A stretch of DNA of 64,000 nt from Pseudonocardia broussonetiae (GCF_013155125.1 NZ_CP053564.1:5153501-5217500); one strand, 5' to 3'. Shown: positions 9,402-18,496, counted from the first letter of the stretch. Program-made: numbers and translations. The notes: generated from the letters alone by a model not told the origin.

Positions 9402-10448
9402 TCAGGCCGGGGAGGGGGCGGTGGCCGCACCGGTCTCCGCCCGCACCCGCCCGTCGGCCCCGGCCACGCAGGCCGCGGAGGGGGCGCCGGAGCGGACGAA
9501 CTCGCCGATGCAGCGGCCCATCTCGGCGTGCGCGGCCGCGGTGGGGTGGAAGGACTCCTGCGCCAGGTGGTAGCCCGCCGCGTCGAGGCCGCCGTAGACG
9601 AACGCCTCCGGGTCGACGGTGATGCGCCGCTGCCACTCCTCGCTGATCGGGACGCGGCTGCACGCCTCGAAGCCATCGGTGGCCCGGACCATGTCGACGA
9701 ACCGCGCCCCGGTGCGCTCGGCGACGCCGCGCAGCGCGTCGGACAGGGCCGGGAAGACGACCGTGCGGCCCCAGCCCGCGTCGGCGCGGCTGTACGGGCA
9801 GCCCCGGGCGCCCTGCAGCGGCACCATGTCCTCCGTGACCGGGGAGGCGTAGGAGGCGAGGACGAGCGCGTAGCCGTCGTCGGCGTAGCCGGCCTGCCGC
9901 ATCGCGGCCCGCACGTCGGCCACCACCGCCTCGACCCGCGGCGCCACCGCCGCCATCCGCCCCGCGACACCCGCGCCGAGGGACTCGCGGCACGGCGGGA
10001 CCGTGGGGTCGAGGAACGCGCGGATGCAGGCGATGCCGGTGCCGGTGAGCTCGGGCTCGTCGTTCGCGCCGACCTGCAGCAGCACCGACGTGACCCGGTG
10101 GGTGCGCGCCACCTCGACCAGCCGTGCCGCCTGCGAGCCCTCGGTGTAGTGGGTGCCGTCGCCGAACGCGACGTCGGCGGCCTCCGCCCCCGAGCACGCC
10201 AGGTTGACCGACTCGTCGGCCAGCCCGGTGCGGTGCACGTAGGCGTGCGCGGAGCGGTGGCACCAGTCGCCGCCCTCGCCGCGGGTGCCGGCCACGTAGT
10301 CGCCCGCGCCCTCCCCGGACGCGGCGCTGTCGCCCAGGGCGACGACCGCGGTGGGACGCTCCGCCGCGACCGCCGGGGGCGCCCCGAGCAGCGTGAGGGC
10401 GAGCACGGCGAGCAGCGGGGGGAGCAGCAGGCGGCGGGAACGGATCAC
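9402..10448 (-). CDS. Secreted SGNH/GDSL-family hydrolase
   Basis: The 348-residue protein opens with a signal peptide (charged IRSRR, then a Leu-rich core ending in APPAVAA near residue 28), so it should be exported. SGNH blocks are present: the nucleophile Ser in [15 protein letters not shown], Asn in VGANDEPEL and the catalytic His in FHPTAAAH close to the C-terminus. Several Cys residues could form disulphides outside the cell. Relatives act as lipases or esterases; the substrate cannot be told. The GTG at 10448 follows a TAGCGT hexamer (10456-10461) by seven bases, so the transcript may be leaderless. Confidence 0.92.
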   Translation of the reverse strand: MIRSRRLLLPPLLAVLALTLLGAPPAVAAERPTAVVALGDSAASGEGAGDYVAGTRGEGGDWCHRSAHAYVHRTGLADESVNLACSGAEAADVAFGDGTHYTEGSQAARLVEVARTHRVTSVLLQVGANDEPELTGTGIACIRAFLDPTVPPCRESLGAGVAGRMAAVAPRVEAVVADVRAAMRQAGYADDGYALVLASYASPVTEDMVPLQGARGCPYSRADAGWGRTVVFPALSDALRGVAERTGARFVDMVRATDGFEACSRVPISEEWQRRITVDPEAFVYGGLDAAGYHLAQESFHPTAAAHAEMGRCIGEFVRSGAPSAACVAGADGRVRAETGAATAPSPA

Positions 10449-10502
10449 GGACCGGACGCTAGGGTGCGCTCCCGGCCCTGACCAGGGCGTTCGCCGATGC
10501 CT

Positions 10503-10556
10503 GTGGACAACCCCCGTGCGGAGCAGCGCCCCTCACGATCAGCGACGGTTGTCCAC
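10503..10556. other. Inverted pair of DnaA-box-like sequences
   Basis: TGTGGACAA at 10502-10510 is the reverse complement of the actinobacterial DnaA box TTGTCCACA. TTGTCCACC at 10549-10557 is one base off that consensus. Together they form 10-bp inverted arms (GTGGACAACC and GGTTGTCCAC) 34 bp apart in the SGNH/PspC divergent promoter region. They could be DnaA sites or an unrelated operator. Confidence 0.45.
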
Positions 10557-10583
10557 CGGATCCGGGCACCGGGGTTGACATCC

Positions 10584-10611
10584 GGGAACCCCGGGGTGCT
10601 CTCCGGGCGTT
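10584..10611 (+). promoter_or_regulatory. Candidate stress-type ECF promoter for the PspC gene
   Basis: GGGAAC at 10584-10589 and CGTT at 10608-10611 are separated by 18 bp. This resembles GGAAC-N16-19-GTT promoters read by SigE/SigH-type sigma factors. It lies about 75 bp before the PspC-domain gene. The match is to a short consensus only. Confidence 0.4.
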
Positions 10612-10687
10612 CACCTGATGTCGACGGGCCGCAACCGGCGGAACGTGGACCACAGCGACGAGACGCGTCGCACGAGAGGAGCCCTTC

Positions 10688-10876
10688 GTGGCATCGACCC
10701 TGACCCGCCCGCGGAACGGGAAGGTCATCGCCGGCGTGTGCGCCGGCCTGGCGGAGCGGTTCGGGCTGAGCCCGTTCCTGGTCCGGCTCGCCTTCCTGCT
10801 GTCCTGCATCCTCCCCGGACCGCAGTTCATCGCGTACCTGGTCCTCTGGGTGATCATGCCCAAGCGCGGCGTGTGA
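10688..10876 (+). CDS. PspC-domain small membrane protein
   Basis: The 62-residue protein is a bare PspC domain: a basic N-terminus, the GKVIAGVCAGLAERFGLSPFLVRLAF-type amphipathic segment and one C-terminal membrane helix (LSCILPGPQFIAYLVLWVIM). PspC proteins belong to the phage-shock membrane-stress response and sense or anchor PspA-like partners, but no pspA gene is in the window. AGAGGAG precedes the GTG. Its stop overlaps the GTG of the following amidohydrolase by 4 bp, and a SigE-like promoter motif lies upstream. Confidence 0.92.
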   Translation: MASTLTRPRNGKVIAGVCAGLAERFGLSPFLVRLAFLLSCILPGPQFIAYLVLWVIMPKRGV

Positions 10877-12396
10877 CGCGCACGCTGCTGCTCGGCGCCC
10901 GGGTCCTCGACCCGGGCGCCCCGCCCGGCCCCGCGGCCGTGGAGGTCGTCGACGGGACGATCACGCACGTGCACCCGGCCCACGAGGCCACCGACGTGAC
11001 CGGCGACCACGTCCTGCACCTCGACGGCGCCCTGCTCACCCCCGCCTTCGTCGACGCCCACGTGCACGCCACCTCCACCGGCCTGCTCGTCGACGGCCTC
11101 GACCTCGCCGGCTGCCCGTCCCCGCGCGCCCTGCTCGACGCCGTCCGCGCCCGCACCACCGCCCGCCCCGGCGCGCTGGTCTGGGGCCACGGCTGGCAGG
11201 AGCAGACCTGGGACGCCCCGCCGCCCACCCGCGCCGAGCTCGACCGCGCCGCGCAGGGCGCACCGGTCTACCTCAGCCGGATCGACGTGCACTCCGCGCT
11301 GGTCAGCAGCGACCTCGCGCCCTCCGGCGCCCCTGACGGCCCGCTGACCGCCGACGCCCACCACCACGCCCGCCGCGCCGCGCTCGCCGCCGTCGACGGC
11401 CCCGTCCGCGACGCCGCCCAGCGCGCCTTCCTCACCGGCGCCGCCGCCCGCGGGGTCGGCGTCGTGCACGAGTGCGCGGGCCCCGACATCTCCTCCCGCG
11501 CCGACCTCGCCGCGCTGCGCGCCCGCGCCGCGGCGGGGGAGGGCCCGGACGTCGTCGGCTACTGGGGCGAGGCCGTCACCACCGCCGAGGAGGCCCGTGA
11601 CCTGCTCGCGGCCACCGGCGCCCACGGCCTGGCCGGCGACCTGTTCGTCGACGGCTCGATCGGCTCGCGCACCGCCGCCCTGGCCGCCCCCTACGCCGAC
11701 GCCCCCGGCTGCACCGGCAACCGCTACCTCGACGCCGGGCAGGTCGCCGCGCACGTCGCGGCCTGCACCGCGGCGGGTGTGCAGGCGGGCTTCCACGTCA
11801 TCGGCGACGCGGCCGCGGCGATCCTCGTCGAGGGCCTGCAGCGCGCCCGGACGAGCGGTGCCGGGCCGGGACCGGTGCGCCACCGCGTCGAGCACCTGGA
11901 GATGGTCGACGCCGGGCAGATCGCGGTGCTCGCGGCGCACGGGGTCGTCGCCAGCGTCCAGCCCCTGTTCGACGCGTACTGGGGCGGCCCGGACGGCATG
12001 TACGCCGAGCGCCTGGGCGCCCGCGCCGCCGCGATGAACCCGTTCGCCGCCCTGCACGCCGCGGGCGTGGTCCTGGCGCTGGGCTCCGACAGCCCGGTCA
12101 CCCCGGTCGGGCCGTGGGAGGCGGTGCGCGCCGCCGTCGCCCACCGCACGCCCGGCTCCGGGCTGACGCAGGCCCAGGCGCTGGCCGCGCACACCGTCGG
12201 CGGGCACCGCGCCGCCGGCGACACCCACCCGCTGGCCGGGCGGATCGTCTTGGGAGCACCCGCCTCCTACGCCGTCTGGGACACCGACGCCGACGGCTTG
12301 GCGGGCGAATGCCTGCGCACCGTGCAGCGCGGCCGCGTGCTGCACGACACCCTGGTTCCCGGCCGCGCCCCGGCTGTGGCACCATTCCCCGCGTGA
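10873..12396 (+). CDS. Amidohydrolase family protein (YtcJ-like)
   Basis: The 507-residue protein is a metal-dependent amidohydrolase of the YtcJ/NfdA type. It has the N-terminal composite beta-domain, the metal-binding FVDAHVHATSTG motif, FHVIGDAA and VRHRVEHLEM in the TIM barrel, the catalytic-Asp region LALGSDSPVTP, and a C-terminal beta-strand return. Relatives hydrolyse N-substituted amides or formamides; the substrate is unknown. The GTG start overlaps the pspC stop by 4 bp. Its own TGA overlaps the GTG of a 20-codon Cys-rich leader ORF, so translation could pass directly into that leader. Confidence 0.9.
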   Translation: MTRTLLLGARVLDPGAPPGPAAVEVVDGTITHVHPAHEATDVTGDHVLHLDGALLTPAFVDAHVHATSTGLLVDGLDLAGCPSPRALLDAVRARTTARPGALVWGHGWQEQTWDAPPPTRAELDRAAQGAPVYLSRIDVHSALVSSDLAPSGAPDGPLTADAHHHARRAALAAVDGPVRDAAQRAFLTGAAARGVGVVHECAGPDISSRADLAALRARAAAGEGPDVVGYWGEAVTTAEEARDLLAATGAHGLAGDLFVDGSIGSRTAALAAPYADAPGCTGNRYLDAGQVAAHVAACTAAGVQAGFHVIGDAAAAILVEGLQRARTSGAGPGPVRHRVEHLEMVDAGQIAVLAAHGVVASVQPLFDAYWGGPDGMYAERLGARAAAMNPFAALHAAGVVLALGSDSPVTPVGPWEAVRAAVAHRTPGSGLTQAQALAAHTVGGHRAAGDTHPLAGRIVLGAPASYAVWDTDADGLAGECLRTVQRGRVLHDTLVPGRAPAVAPFPA

Positions 12397-12455
12397 TCGA
12401 CCGGACCGGGCCCGCGCTGCGCGGGTGCTGTCCGGGGTGCTGTCGCTGTAGCTGA
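12393..12455 (+). CDS. Putative Cys-rich leader peptide (20 aa)
   Basis: A GTG overlapping the amidohydrolase stop (GTGA) opens a 20-codon frame. Its last ten residues before the terminal Ser are GCCPGCCRC, giving five Cys codons between 12426 and 12449. The Cys codons run through a CCGGGG segment (12432-12437) that can pair with CCCCGG at 12459-12464, just past the stop. Actinobacteria use short Cys-rich upstream ORFs for cysteine-responsive attenuation of sulphur genes. The next gene, 60 bp on, is a PIG-L deacetylase of the fold used in mycothiol metabolism. There is no Shine-Dalgarno of its own, so coupling or leaderless initiation is assumed. Confidence 0.5.
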   Translation: MIDRTGPALRGCCPGCCRCS

Positions 12456-12515
12456 CGCCCCCGGTCCCGTCCGCCTGCCCGCATCCGTTGCGGCCCGCAC
12501 GTCTGCGATCACCCC

Positions 12516-13349
12516 ATGAACGAGCCCGACCTCCGCGGCCAGACCGTCCTCGTCCTGCACGCCCACCCCGACGACGAGTCGATCTTCTCCGGCCTCACGC
12601 TGCGCCGCCTCGCCGACGCCGGCGCCCGCACGGTCCTGGTGCTGGCCACGGCGGGGGAGCTGGGCGGCTCCCGCGTGCCGCTGCGCCCCGGCGAGACCGT
12701 GCCCGAGCGGCGGATCGCCGAGCTGGAGCAGGCCTCCGCGCTGCTCGGGGTCTCCCGGCTGGTGCTGCTCGGCGGCCGCGACTCGGGCCTGCCCGGCGGC
12801 CCCGGCATCGCGCACCCCCGGGCGCTGGCCGCGGCCGACCCGCTCGCGCTCGCCCGGCACGTCGCCGAGCTCGCCGACGACGAGGGCGCGGCGACGATCG
12901 TCCACGACGACGAGCACGGCATCTACGGCCACCCCGACCACAACGCGGCCTTCCGCGTCGGCGCGCTGGCCGCGGAGCTGACCGGCGCCACCGCCTACCG
13001 CACCACCGTCGACCGCGAGCACCTGCACACCGCCGCCCGCGACGGCCACCTCGTGCACGGCGCCGCCCGCGCGGTGCACGAGACCGGCGGGCGCACCCCG
13101 TTCGGCCGCGCGACCGTCGAGATCGCCCTCGCGGTGACCGGCACCGAGGCCCACCTCGACGTCAAGCACGCCGCGATCACCGCCCACGCGAGCCAGCTCG
13201 GCCCCGACGACGTGCCGCGCGCCACGTTCGCCGCCGCCTACGGCTACGAGTGGTACACCCGCAGCGGCCCGCCCGGCGTGCTCGACCTCCTGGGCAACGC
13301 GCACCTGCTGTCGCGGGCGTCACACCGGGTGACGCGCGGCAGCCGGTAA
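12516..13349 (+). CDS. PIG-L/LmbE-family deacetylase
   Basis: The 277-residue protein has the zinc-site motif AHPDDES (H17 to E21) and the second ligand motif YGHPDHNAAF. Both mark the LmbE/PIG-L fold of GlcNAc-Ins deacetylase MshB and mycothiol-conjugate amidase Mca. Its length is close to those enzymes, but I cannot assign it as either from sequence alone. It would hydrolyse an N-acetyl sugar or amide bond in the cytoplasm. The Cys-rich leader upstream supports a thiol connection by context only. A second, differently organised PIG-L gene lies at 58.9 kb. Confidence 0.9.
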   Translation: MNEPDLRGQTVLVLHAHPDDESIFSGLTLRRLADAGARTVLVLATAGELGGSRVPLRPGETVPERRIAELEQASALLGVSRLVLLGGRDSGLPGGPGIAHPRALAAADPLALARHVAELADDEGAATIVHDDEHGIYGHPDHNAAFRVGALAAELTGATAYRTTVDREHLHTAARDGHLVHGAARAVHETGGRTPFGRATVEIALAVTGTEAHLDVKHAAITAHASQLGPDDVPRATFAAAYGYEWYTRSGPPGVLDLLGNAHLLSRASHRVTRGSR

Positions 13350-13459
13350 CGGGCGGGGCCGGGTCGGCGACCTAGGGGGCGAGCGGGCAGCAGGGTCGCC
13401 GCACGCCGCAGGGCCGGGGGCTGCTTCCGCACCTCCCGGATCACCCTAGGAGGCGACCC

Positions 13460-15100
13460 GTGTCCGTGACGATCCGGACCGAGCAGACGCCGCCGGCGAC
13501 CACGGCGGGTGACCGACCGCCGACGCGTCGCGAGATCGGCCGGCGGGAGGTCGGGCTCTGGACGCTCGGGTCCGCCGCGCTCTCCACGGCCGTCACGCTC
13601 GCCCTGCCGCACCTCGGGATCGGCAACGACAGCTACCAGTACCTCGGCGTCGCCGACAACCTGCTCACCGGGGCCGGGGTCACCACCGACATCCCGTTCT
13701 TCGACGTCGAGACCGCGCACGGCGTCGTCCCCTCGCCGATCACCACGCACCCGCCGGGCTACCCGGTCGCGATCGCCGCGGCGCGGCTGCTCGGCCTGCC
13801 GCCGGTGGCGGCGGCCGTCGCGGTCTCCGTGCTCGCCGCGGCGCTCACCGTGCTCGTCCTGGGGCTGGCCTGCCGGCGCCTGGGCGTGCCGCGGTGGGCC
13901 GCGCGCGTCGCCGTCGCCGGGTTCATGCTCAACCCGTTCACTCTGGTCCACGCGGGCTCGGTGCTCAGCGAGTCGCTGTTCACGCTGCTGGTGACGTCCG
14001 CGGTGCTCGGGATGGTCGTCGCCGAGCGCACCGGCGCGCGGACCGCGTCGGTGCTGGCGGGCGTCGCGCTGGGGCTGTCGGTCCACGTCCGCTACGCCGG
14101 GCTGTTCGTCGTCGTCGGGGCGGCGGTGGGCCTCACGCTGCTGCTGCTGCTCGCGCGCCGCGACCGGCGCTCGGCGCTGGCGCTCGCCCTCACCGTCGGC
14201 ACCGCGCTGCCCCTGTTCGCGCCCCTGCTCGTCCGCAACCAGCTCGTCGCCGGCACCTGGCGCGGCGGCAACGACGTCGACGTCGACCACCCCGTCCTCG
14301 AGCTGCTCGCGAAGACGGCGTGGACGGGCGTGCACCTCGTCGTCGGCGACGCGTCGGGTCCGCTCGCACGCGTGCCGCAGGCGCTGCTCGCCGTGGCCGT
14401 CCTGGCCGCGCTCGTGCTGCTGGTGCGCCGCCGCCCCGACCTGCGCGACGGGGCGCTCGTGCTGCTCGCCGCCGCCGTCGTCGTCTACGCGGCGCTGATG
14501 TTCGAGGCCGGGCTGGTGTCGGTGATCTCCTACGGGCCGCGGATGTTCCTGCCCGTCCTGCCCGCTGCGCTGCTGCTCCTGGCCCTGGCGGCCTCCCGGG
14601 TGCGCGACGCCCGGCCGGTCGCCTCGCGCGCGGCGGTGCGGGCCGGGGCCGCGGTCGTCGCGGTGGCGGCGCTGGCCGTCGGCGTGCTCGGCGCGTTCGC
14701 GAAGGCCGACGCGCCGCCGCACGTCGGCGTCGCCGAGCGCCTCGCCGCACCGCTGGCCGGCGGCGGGACCACCGCGGAGTGGCTCGACGCCCACCTGGCC
14801 CCGGGCGAGCCGGTCGTCGCCGCCGACGGCCAGGCCACCGGCTACGCGCTGCAGGAGCCGGTGGTCGGGCTCGTCGAGTCGACGTTCTCCGACACCCGCT
14901 GGGACGAGGAGACCGTCGCCGCCCTGATGGACCGCTCCGGCGCCCGCTACCTGCTGCTCTACCGCCACCCGCAGGACGGCGGGGGCGCGCTCGTGGAGCA
15001 GGAGTCGCCGTTCCTGGGGATCCTGCTCGCCGGCCGGCCGGCGGAGACGCTGCGCCCGGTCGCGTCGAGCGCCGAGGTCCTGGTGCTGGAGCGCCGGTGA
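13460..15100 (+). CDS. Polytopic membrane glycosyltransferase (GT39/ArnT-like)
   Basis: The 546-residue protein has a charged N-terminus and about ten hydrophobic segments. An early extracytoplasmic loop contains GIGNDSYQYLGVADNLLTG and TTHPPGYPVAIA, which resembles the acidic catalytic loop of GT-C transferases (ArnT, PMT). The C-terminal 100 residues form a soluble extracytoplasmic domain. Such enzymes move a sugar from a polyprenyl-phosphate carrier to a lipid or protein. Ppm1, encoded 1.6 kb downstream, makes one such donor. The GTG is fixed by a perfect AGGAGG at 13448-13453, six bases upstream. The acceptor cannot be inferred. Confidence 0.82.
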   Translation: MSVTIRTEQTPPATTAGDRPPTRREIGRREVGLWTLGSAALSTAVTLALPHLGIGNDSYQYLGVADNLLTGAGVTTDIPFFDVETAHGVVPSPITTHPPGYPVAIAAARLLGLPPVAAAVAVSVLAAALTVLVLGLACRRLGVPRWAARVAVAGFMLNPFTLVHAGSVLSESLFTLLVTSAVLGMVVAERTGARTASVLAGVALGLSVHVRYAGLFVVVGAAVGLTLLLLLARRDRRSALALALTVGTALPLFAPLLVRNQLVAGTWRGGNDVDVDHPVLELLAKTAWTGVHLVVGDASGPLARVPQALLAVAVLAALVLLVRRRPDLRDGALVLLAAAVVVYAALMFEAGLVSVISYGPRMFLPVLPAALLLLALAASRVRDARPVASRAAVRAGAAVVAVAALAVGVLGAFAKADAPPHVGVAERLAAPLAGGGTTAEWLDAHLAPGEPVVAADGQATGYALQEPVVGLVESTFSDTRWDEETVAALMDRSGARYLLLYRHPQDGGGALVEQESPFLGILLAGRPAETLRPVASSAEVLVLERR

Positions 15101-15147
15101 CCCGCAGCGATCACGGCCACCACACCGCGCGGACGTAGGCTCCCAGC

Positions 15148-16743
15148 GTGGCCGCACCCACCACCGACCCCGCCCCGCCCGCCGGGGCGCCCGCGCGTCC
15201 GCGCGCCCTCGTCCCCGTCCGGCTGCTCGCCGCCGCCGGGGGCGGGTACCTGCTGTACCTGAGCTTCCCGCCCGGCACGCTGTGGTGGCTCGCCCTGCCC
15301 GCGTTCGCGCTGCTGGGGGCCGTGCTGCGGGGCCGCTCGGCCCGCGGCGGCGCGCTCTACGGGTTCGTGTTCTCGATGGCGTTCCTCACGCCGCTGCTGG
15401 TGTGGGTCAGCTCGCTCGTGCAGTGGCTGCCCTGGATCGCGCTGTCGGTGTTCGAGTCGCTGTTCGTGGCCGTCGCCTGCGCCGGGATGGCCGTGGTGTC
15501 CCGGCTGCCCGCCTGGCCGCTGTGGGCCGCCGCGGTGTGGGGGATCGGCGAGTCGGTGCGCTCGCGCGTCCCGTGGGGCGGGATGCCGTGGGGGCGGGTC
15601 GGGTTCGGCCAGCCCGACGGCCCGTTCCTGCCGGTCGCCGCGATCGGCGGGGTGCCGCTGCTGTCGTTCGTCACGGTGCTGGCCGGGCTGGCGCTCGGGG
15701 AGGTGGTGCGCCGCCTCGTGGCCCGCGAGGGGTTCACATCGGTCCGCGGCCCCGCCGTGCTCGCCGTCGCCGCGCTGCTCACCGGCCCGCTCGCGTCGCT
15801 GGTGCCGGCGTTCGGCGGCGGGCCCGACCGGGTCGTGACCGTCGCCGCCGTGCAGGGCAACGTGCCGCGCCTGGGCCTCGACTTCAACTCCCAGCGCCGC
15901 GCCGTGCTCGACAACCACGTCCGGGTCACCGAGGAGCTGGCCGCCGAGGTCGCCGCCGGGCGGCAGCCGCAGCCCGACCTCGTCGTCTGGCCGGAGAACT
16001 CCTCCGACATCGACCCCCTGCAGAACCCCGACGCCGCCGCCCGGATCGACCGCGCGGCGCGCGCGGTCGGCGTGCCGATCCTGCTGGGCACGATCCTGCG
16101 CAACCCGCCCGAGATGGCCAACGGCGACGGTCCGACGGCCAGCAACGCCGCCGTGGTGTGGGAGCCCGGCGCCGGGGTGGTCGCGCGCAGCGACAAGCGC
16201 CGCATCCAGCCCTTCGGCGAGTACATGCCGTGGCGCAGCTTCTTCCGGCTGCTCTCGCCCTACGTCGACCGCGCGAGCAACTTCCTACCCGGGCCGGGGG
16301 AGGGCGCCCTCGACGTCAACGGGGTGCGGGTGGGCATCGCCATCTGCTGGGAGATCGCGTTCGACGACCTGCTCGCCGACAGCGTCGCCGCCGGCGCGGA
16401 GATGCTCGCCGTGCCGAGCAACAACGCCACCTTCGGGTTCACCGACATGACCTACCAGCAGCTGGCGATGTCACGGATCCGGGCGGTGGAGTTCGACCGC
16501 TCGGTCGTCGTCGTCACCACCTCGGGGGTCAGCGCCACCGTCACCACGGACGGCACCGTCACCGCCCGGACCCAGCAGTTCACCCCCGACACCCTGGTCG
16601 ATCGGACCACGCTGCGCACCACCACTACGCTGGCCAGCCAGTTGAGGTCGGGCCCGGAGTGGGTCGTGGTCGCCCTGGGCCTGGGAGCCGTCGCACTGGC
16701 GCTCGCGGCTCACCGCCGGGCGGGAAGGAAGTCGGATGTCTGA
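15148..16743 (+). CDS. lnt: Apolipoprotein N-acyltransferase
   Basis: The 531-residue protein has about seven membrane helices over residues 25-215, including the motif [14 protein letters not shown], and then a nitrilase-type catalytic domain. The Glu of the triad, the loop [13 protein letters not shown] and the catalytic Cys region [12 protein letters not shown] are present, with a final membrane helix near residue 505. Lnt N-acylates the N-terminal Cys of mature lipoproteins. In actinobacteria it is fused or adjacent to Ppm1, and here the ppm1 ATG overlaps the lnt end by 8 bp. A TAGGCT hexamer (15136-15141) six bases before the GTG suggests a leaderless message. Confidence 0.96.
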   Translation: MAAPTTDPAPPAGAPARPRALVPVRLLAAAGGGYLLYLSFPPGTLWWLALPAFALLGAVLRGRSARGGALYGFVFSMAFLTPLLVWVSSLVQWLPWIALSVFESLFVAVACAGMAVVSRLPAWPLWAAAVWGIGESVRSRVPWGGMPWGRVGFGQPDGPFLPVAAIGGVPLLSFVTVLAGLALGEVVRRLVAREGFTSVRGPAVLAVAALLTGPLASLVPAFGGGPDRVVTVAAVQGNVPRLGLDFNSQRRAVLDNHVRVTEELAAEVAAGRQPQPDLVVWPENSSDIDPLQNPDAAARIDRAARAVGVPILLGTILRNPPEMANGDGPTASNAAVVWEPGAGVVARSDKRRIQPFGEYMPWRSFFRLLSPYVDRASNFLPGPGEGALDVNGVRVGIAICWEIAFDDLLADSVAAGAEMLAVPSNNATFGFTDMTYQQLAMSRIRAVEFDRSVVVVTTSGVSATVTTDGTVTARTQQFTPDTLVDRTTLRTTTTLASQLRSGPEWVVVALGLGAVALALAAHRRAGRKSDV

Positions 16744-17482
16744 GGTCCCGGGACCCATACTGGTGGTGATCCCGACCTACGACGAGCGCGAGAACATCGG
16801 GCCGATCATCGCGCGCCTGCACGCCGCCGTCCCCGACGCCGACGTGCTCGTCGTCGACGACAACAGCCCCGACGGCACCGGCGAGCTCGCCGACGCCCTC
16901 GCTGCGGCCGACCCCCGCATCTCCGTGCTGCACCGCACCGCGAAGGACGGCCTCGGCGCCGCCTACCTCGCCGGGTTCGCCCACGCGCTCGGCGGGCCGC
17001 ACCAGGTCGTCGTGGAGATGGACGCCGACGGCTCGCACGCCCCGGAGGACCTCCCCGCCCTGCTCGACGCCCTCCGCGACGCCGACCTCGTGCTGGGCTC
17101 GCGGTACGTGCCCGGCGGCGCGGTCCGCAACTGGCCCGCGCACCGCGAGTGGCTCTCCCGCGGGGGCAACCTCTACTCGCGGCTCGCGCTGGGCGTGCCG
17201 ATCCGGGACATCACCGGCGGGTACCGGGCGTTCCGCCGCCAGGTGCTCGAGGAGCTCGACCTCGGCGAGGTCGCCTCGCAGGGCTACTGCTTCCAGGTCG
17301 ACGTCGCCTACCGGGCCGTGCTGGCCGGGTTCCGCGTGCGCGAGGTGCCGATCACGTTCGTCGAGCGCGAGCGGGGGGCGTCGAAGATGAGCCGCTCGAT
17401 CGTCACCGAGGCCCTGTGGCTGGTCACGCGCTGGGGCGCGCAGCGCCTGCTGCGCCGCAGCCCCGCCACGGTGCCCGCGTGA
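16736..17482 (+). CDS. ppm1: Polyprenol-phosphate mannose synthase
   Basis: The 248-residue protein is a GT2 glycosyltransferase with no transmembrane tail. It shows [12 protein letters not shown] at the N-terminus, the nucleotide-binding [11 protein letters not shown], the metal motif [12 protein letters not shown] and the dolichyl-phosphate-mannose-synthase signature [11 protein letters not shown]. It transfers mannose from GDP-mannose to polyprenyl phosphate, and the product feeds lipoprotein and glycolipid mannosylation. It overlaps lnt by 8 bp, which mirrors the Lnt-Ppm1 fusion of Mycobacterium and the split genes of Corynebacterium. It also overlaps the next gene by 4 bp. Confidence 0.96.
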   Translation: MSEVPGPILVVIPTYDERENIGPIIARLHAAVPDADVLVVDDNSPDGTGELADALAAADPRISVLHRTAKDGLGAAYLAGFAHALGGPHQVVVEMDADGSHAPEDLPALLDALRDADLVLGSRYVPGGAVRNWPAHREWLSRGGNLYSRLALGVPIRDITGGYRAFRRQVLEELDLGEVASQGYCFQVDVAYRAVLAGFRVREVPITFVERERGASKMSRSIVTEALWLVTRWGAQRLLRRSPATVPA

Positions 17483-17973
17483 GCGACCGCGAGACGCTCA
17501 CCTGGGAGCTGTTCGGCTCCGCCTCGCGCGAGCTGGCCGAGCAGGTGGCCGCCGACGGCTACCGCCCCGACATCATCCTGTCCATCGCCCGCGGCGGGCT
17601 GTTCGTCGCCGGGGCGCTGGGCTACGCGCTGGACGTGAAGAACCTGCACGTGGCGAACGTCGAGTTCTACACCGGCGTCGACGAGCGGCTGCCCGTGCCG
17701 ATCATGCTGCCGCCGGTGCCGAACGTCGTCGACCTCTCCGGGGCGCACGTGCTCGTCGCCGACGACGTGGCCGACACCGGCGCCACCCTCAAGCTGGTGC
17801 GCGACTTCTGCACCGGCCACGTCGCCGACGTCCGGTGCGCGGTGGTCTACGAGAAGCCGCACTCCACCGTGCAGTGCGAGTACGTGTGGCGCCGGACCGA
17901 CCGCTGGATCAACTTCCCCTGGTCGACGCAACCCCCGGTGGTGGAACGGAACGGCCAGGTCCTCGACGCCTGA
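17479..17973 (+). CDS. Phosphoribosyltransferase-domain protein
   Basis: The 164-residue protein has a type I PRTase core: [17 protein letters not shown] near the N-terminus and the PRPP-binding loop [15 protein letters not shown] at about residues 91-105. Overall it resembles xanthine/hypoxanthine phosphoribosyltransferases. It probably salvages a purine base with PRPP, but the base specificity is not readable. The GTG overlaps the ppm1 stop by 4 bp, so lnt-ppm1-PRTase form one operon. The last 30 bases of the gene are echoed, diverged, about 275 bp downstream as part of a local duplication. Confidence 0.9.
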   Translation: MSDRETLTWELFGSASRELAEQVAADGYRPDIILSIARGGLFVAGALGYALDVKNLHVANVEFYTGVDERLPVPIMLPPVPNVVDLSGAHVLVADDVADTGATLKLVRDFCTGHVADVRCAVVYEKPHSTVQCEYVWRRTDRWINFPWSTQPPVVERNGQVLDA

Positions 17974-17978
17974 GTCGC

Positions 17979-18008
17979 CCGAGCCGTCACGGCCGGGTGG
18001 TGGCTCGG
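17979..18008 (+). terminator. Hairpin after the lnt-ppm1-PRTase operon
   Basis: CCGAGCC (17979-17985) pairs with GGCTCGG (18002-18008), six bases after the PRTase stop. There is no T-tract, as is usual in high-GC actinobacteria. Confidence 0.5.
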
Positions 18009-18012
18009 CGGG

Positions 18013-18171
18013 GCGGCACCTGCGGACGAGCCGGTGATCGTCGAGAAGGTCACGTCACGGCCCTGCCGAGGACCCTGACGACGCACTCTCGGCGATCATC
18101 GGTCCATGATCACCGGGACCGCACCGGCACGGTCACGCCGACGACCCTGACGATGCACTCCTGACGATCAC
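18013..18171. repeat. Long non-coding direct repeat, copy 1
   Basis: This 159-bp stretch is repeated at 18282-18440 with four mismatches that I can see. Inside it, a 30-bp unit beginning CCCTGACGACGCACTC (18073-18102) is followed by a diverged version at 18145-18174, so the segment itself seems built from two ~72-bp modules. The flanking region is related too: the end of the PRTase gene at 17941 resembles 18216. The interval 17974-18500 holds no convincing gene; it contains this duplication, a 22-bp palindrome and two terminator hairpins. Confidence 0.9.
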
Positions 18172-18187
18172 CGGAACCAACCCGGCC

Positions 18188-18209
18188 GTCCGTGCCCCGG
18201 GGCACGGAC
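18188..18209. repeat. Perfect 22-bp palindrome between the two repeats
   Basis: The 22 bases from GTCCGTGCCCC to GGGGCACGGAC are their own reverse complement. The palindrome lies between the two long repeat copies and is absent from copy 1, so it may mark the junction of the duplication. Confidence 0.8.
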
Positions 18210-18281
18210 CGTGCAGTGGACCGGACGGCGAGGTGCTCGACGTCGGACCCCGTCCGTGACGGCGGCTCGCGGCACAGCGGT

Positions 18282-18440
18282 GCGGCACCTGCCGACGAGC
18301 TGGTGATCGTCGAGAAGGTGACGTCACGGCCCTGCCGAGGACCCTGACGACGCACTCTCGGCGATCATCGGTCCATGATCACCGGGACCGCACCGGCACG
18401 GTCACGCCGACGTCCCTGACGATGCACTCCTGACGATCAC
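18282..18440. repeat. Long non-coding direct repeat, copy 2
   Basis: The second copy of the 159-bp sequence is offset by 269 bp from copy 1. The four visible differences are at 18293, 18301, 18320 and 18393. Such high identity in non-coding DNA points to a recent duplication or to selection on an RNA or operator. No start codon with a plausible frame is preserved in both copies. Confidence 0.9.
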
Positions 18441-18472
18441 CCGGCCGGCCCGCGCCCAACGACCGTGAGGCG

Positions 18473-18496
18473 CCCCGGGACCGCCGCCCCCCGGGG
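18473..18496 (-). terminator. Terminator hairpin of the P450 gene
   Basis: CCCCGGG (18473-18479) and CCCGGGG (18490-18496) form a 7-bp stem with a 10-base loop, four bases beyond the P450 stop. Confidence 0.55.

Noticed and set aside
7241..9970. A 909-codon frame containing the 5'-3' exonuclease
   Set aside because: Residues before MSEPLGAS are antisense to the M24 peptidase and part of the SGNH region and show no domain. The exonuclease is complete from 8227.
18110..18355. Short minus-strand frames in the duplicated region with identical starts (MRRQGPRQGRD)
   Set aside because: They repeat only because the DNA is duplicated. The two frames diverge after 18 residues, lack ribosome sites and run into different sequence.
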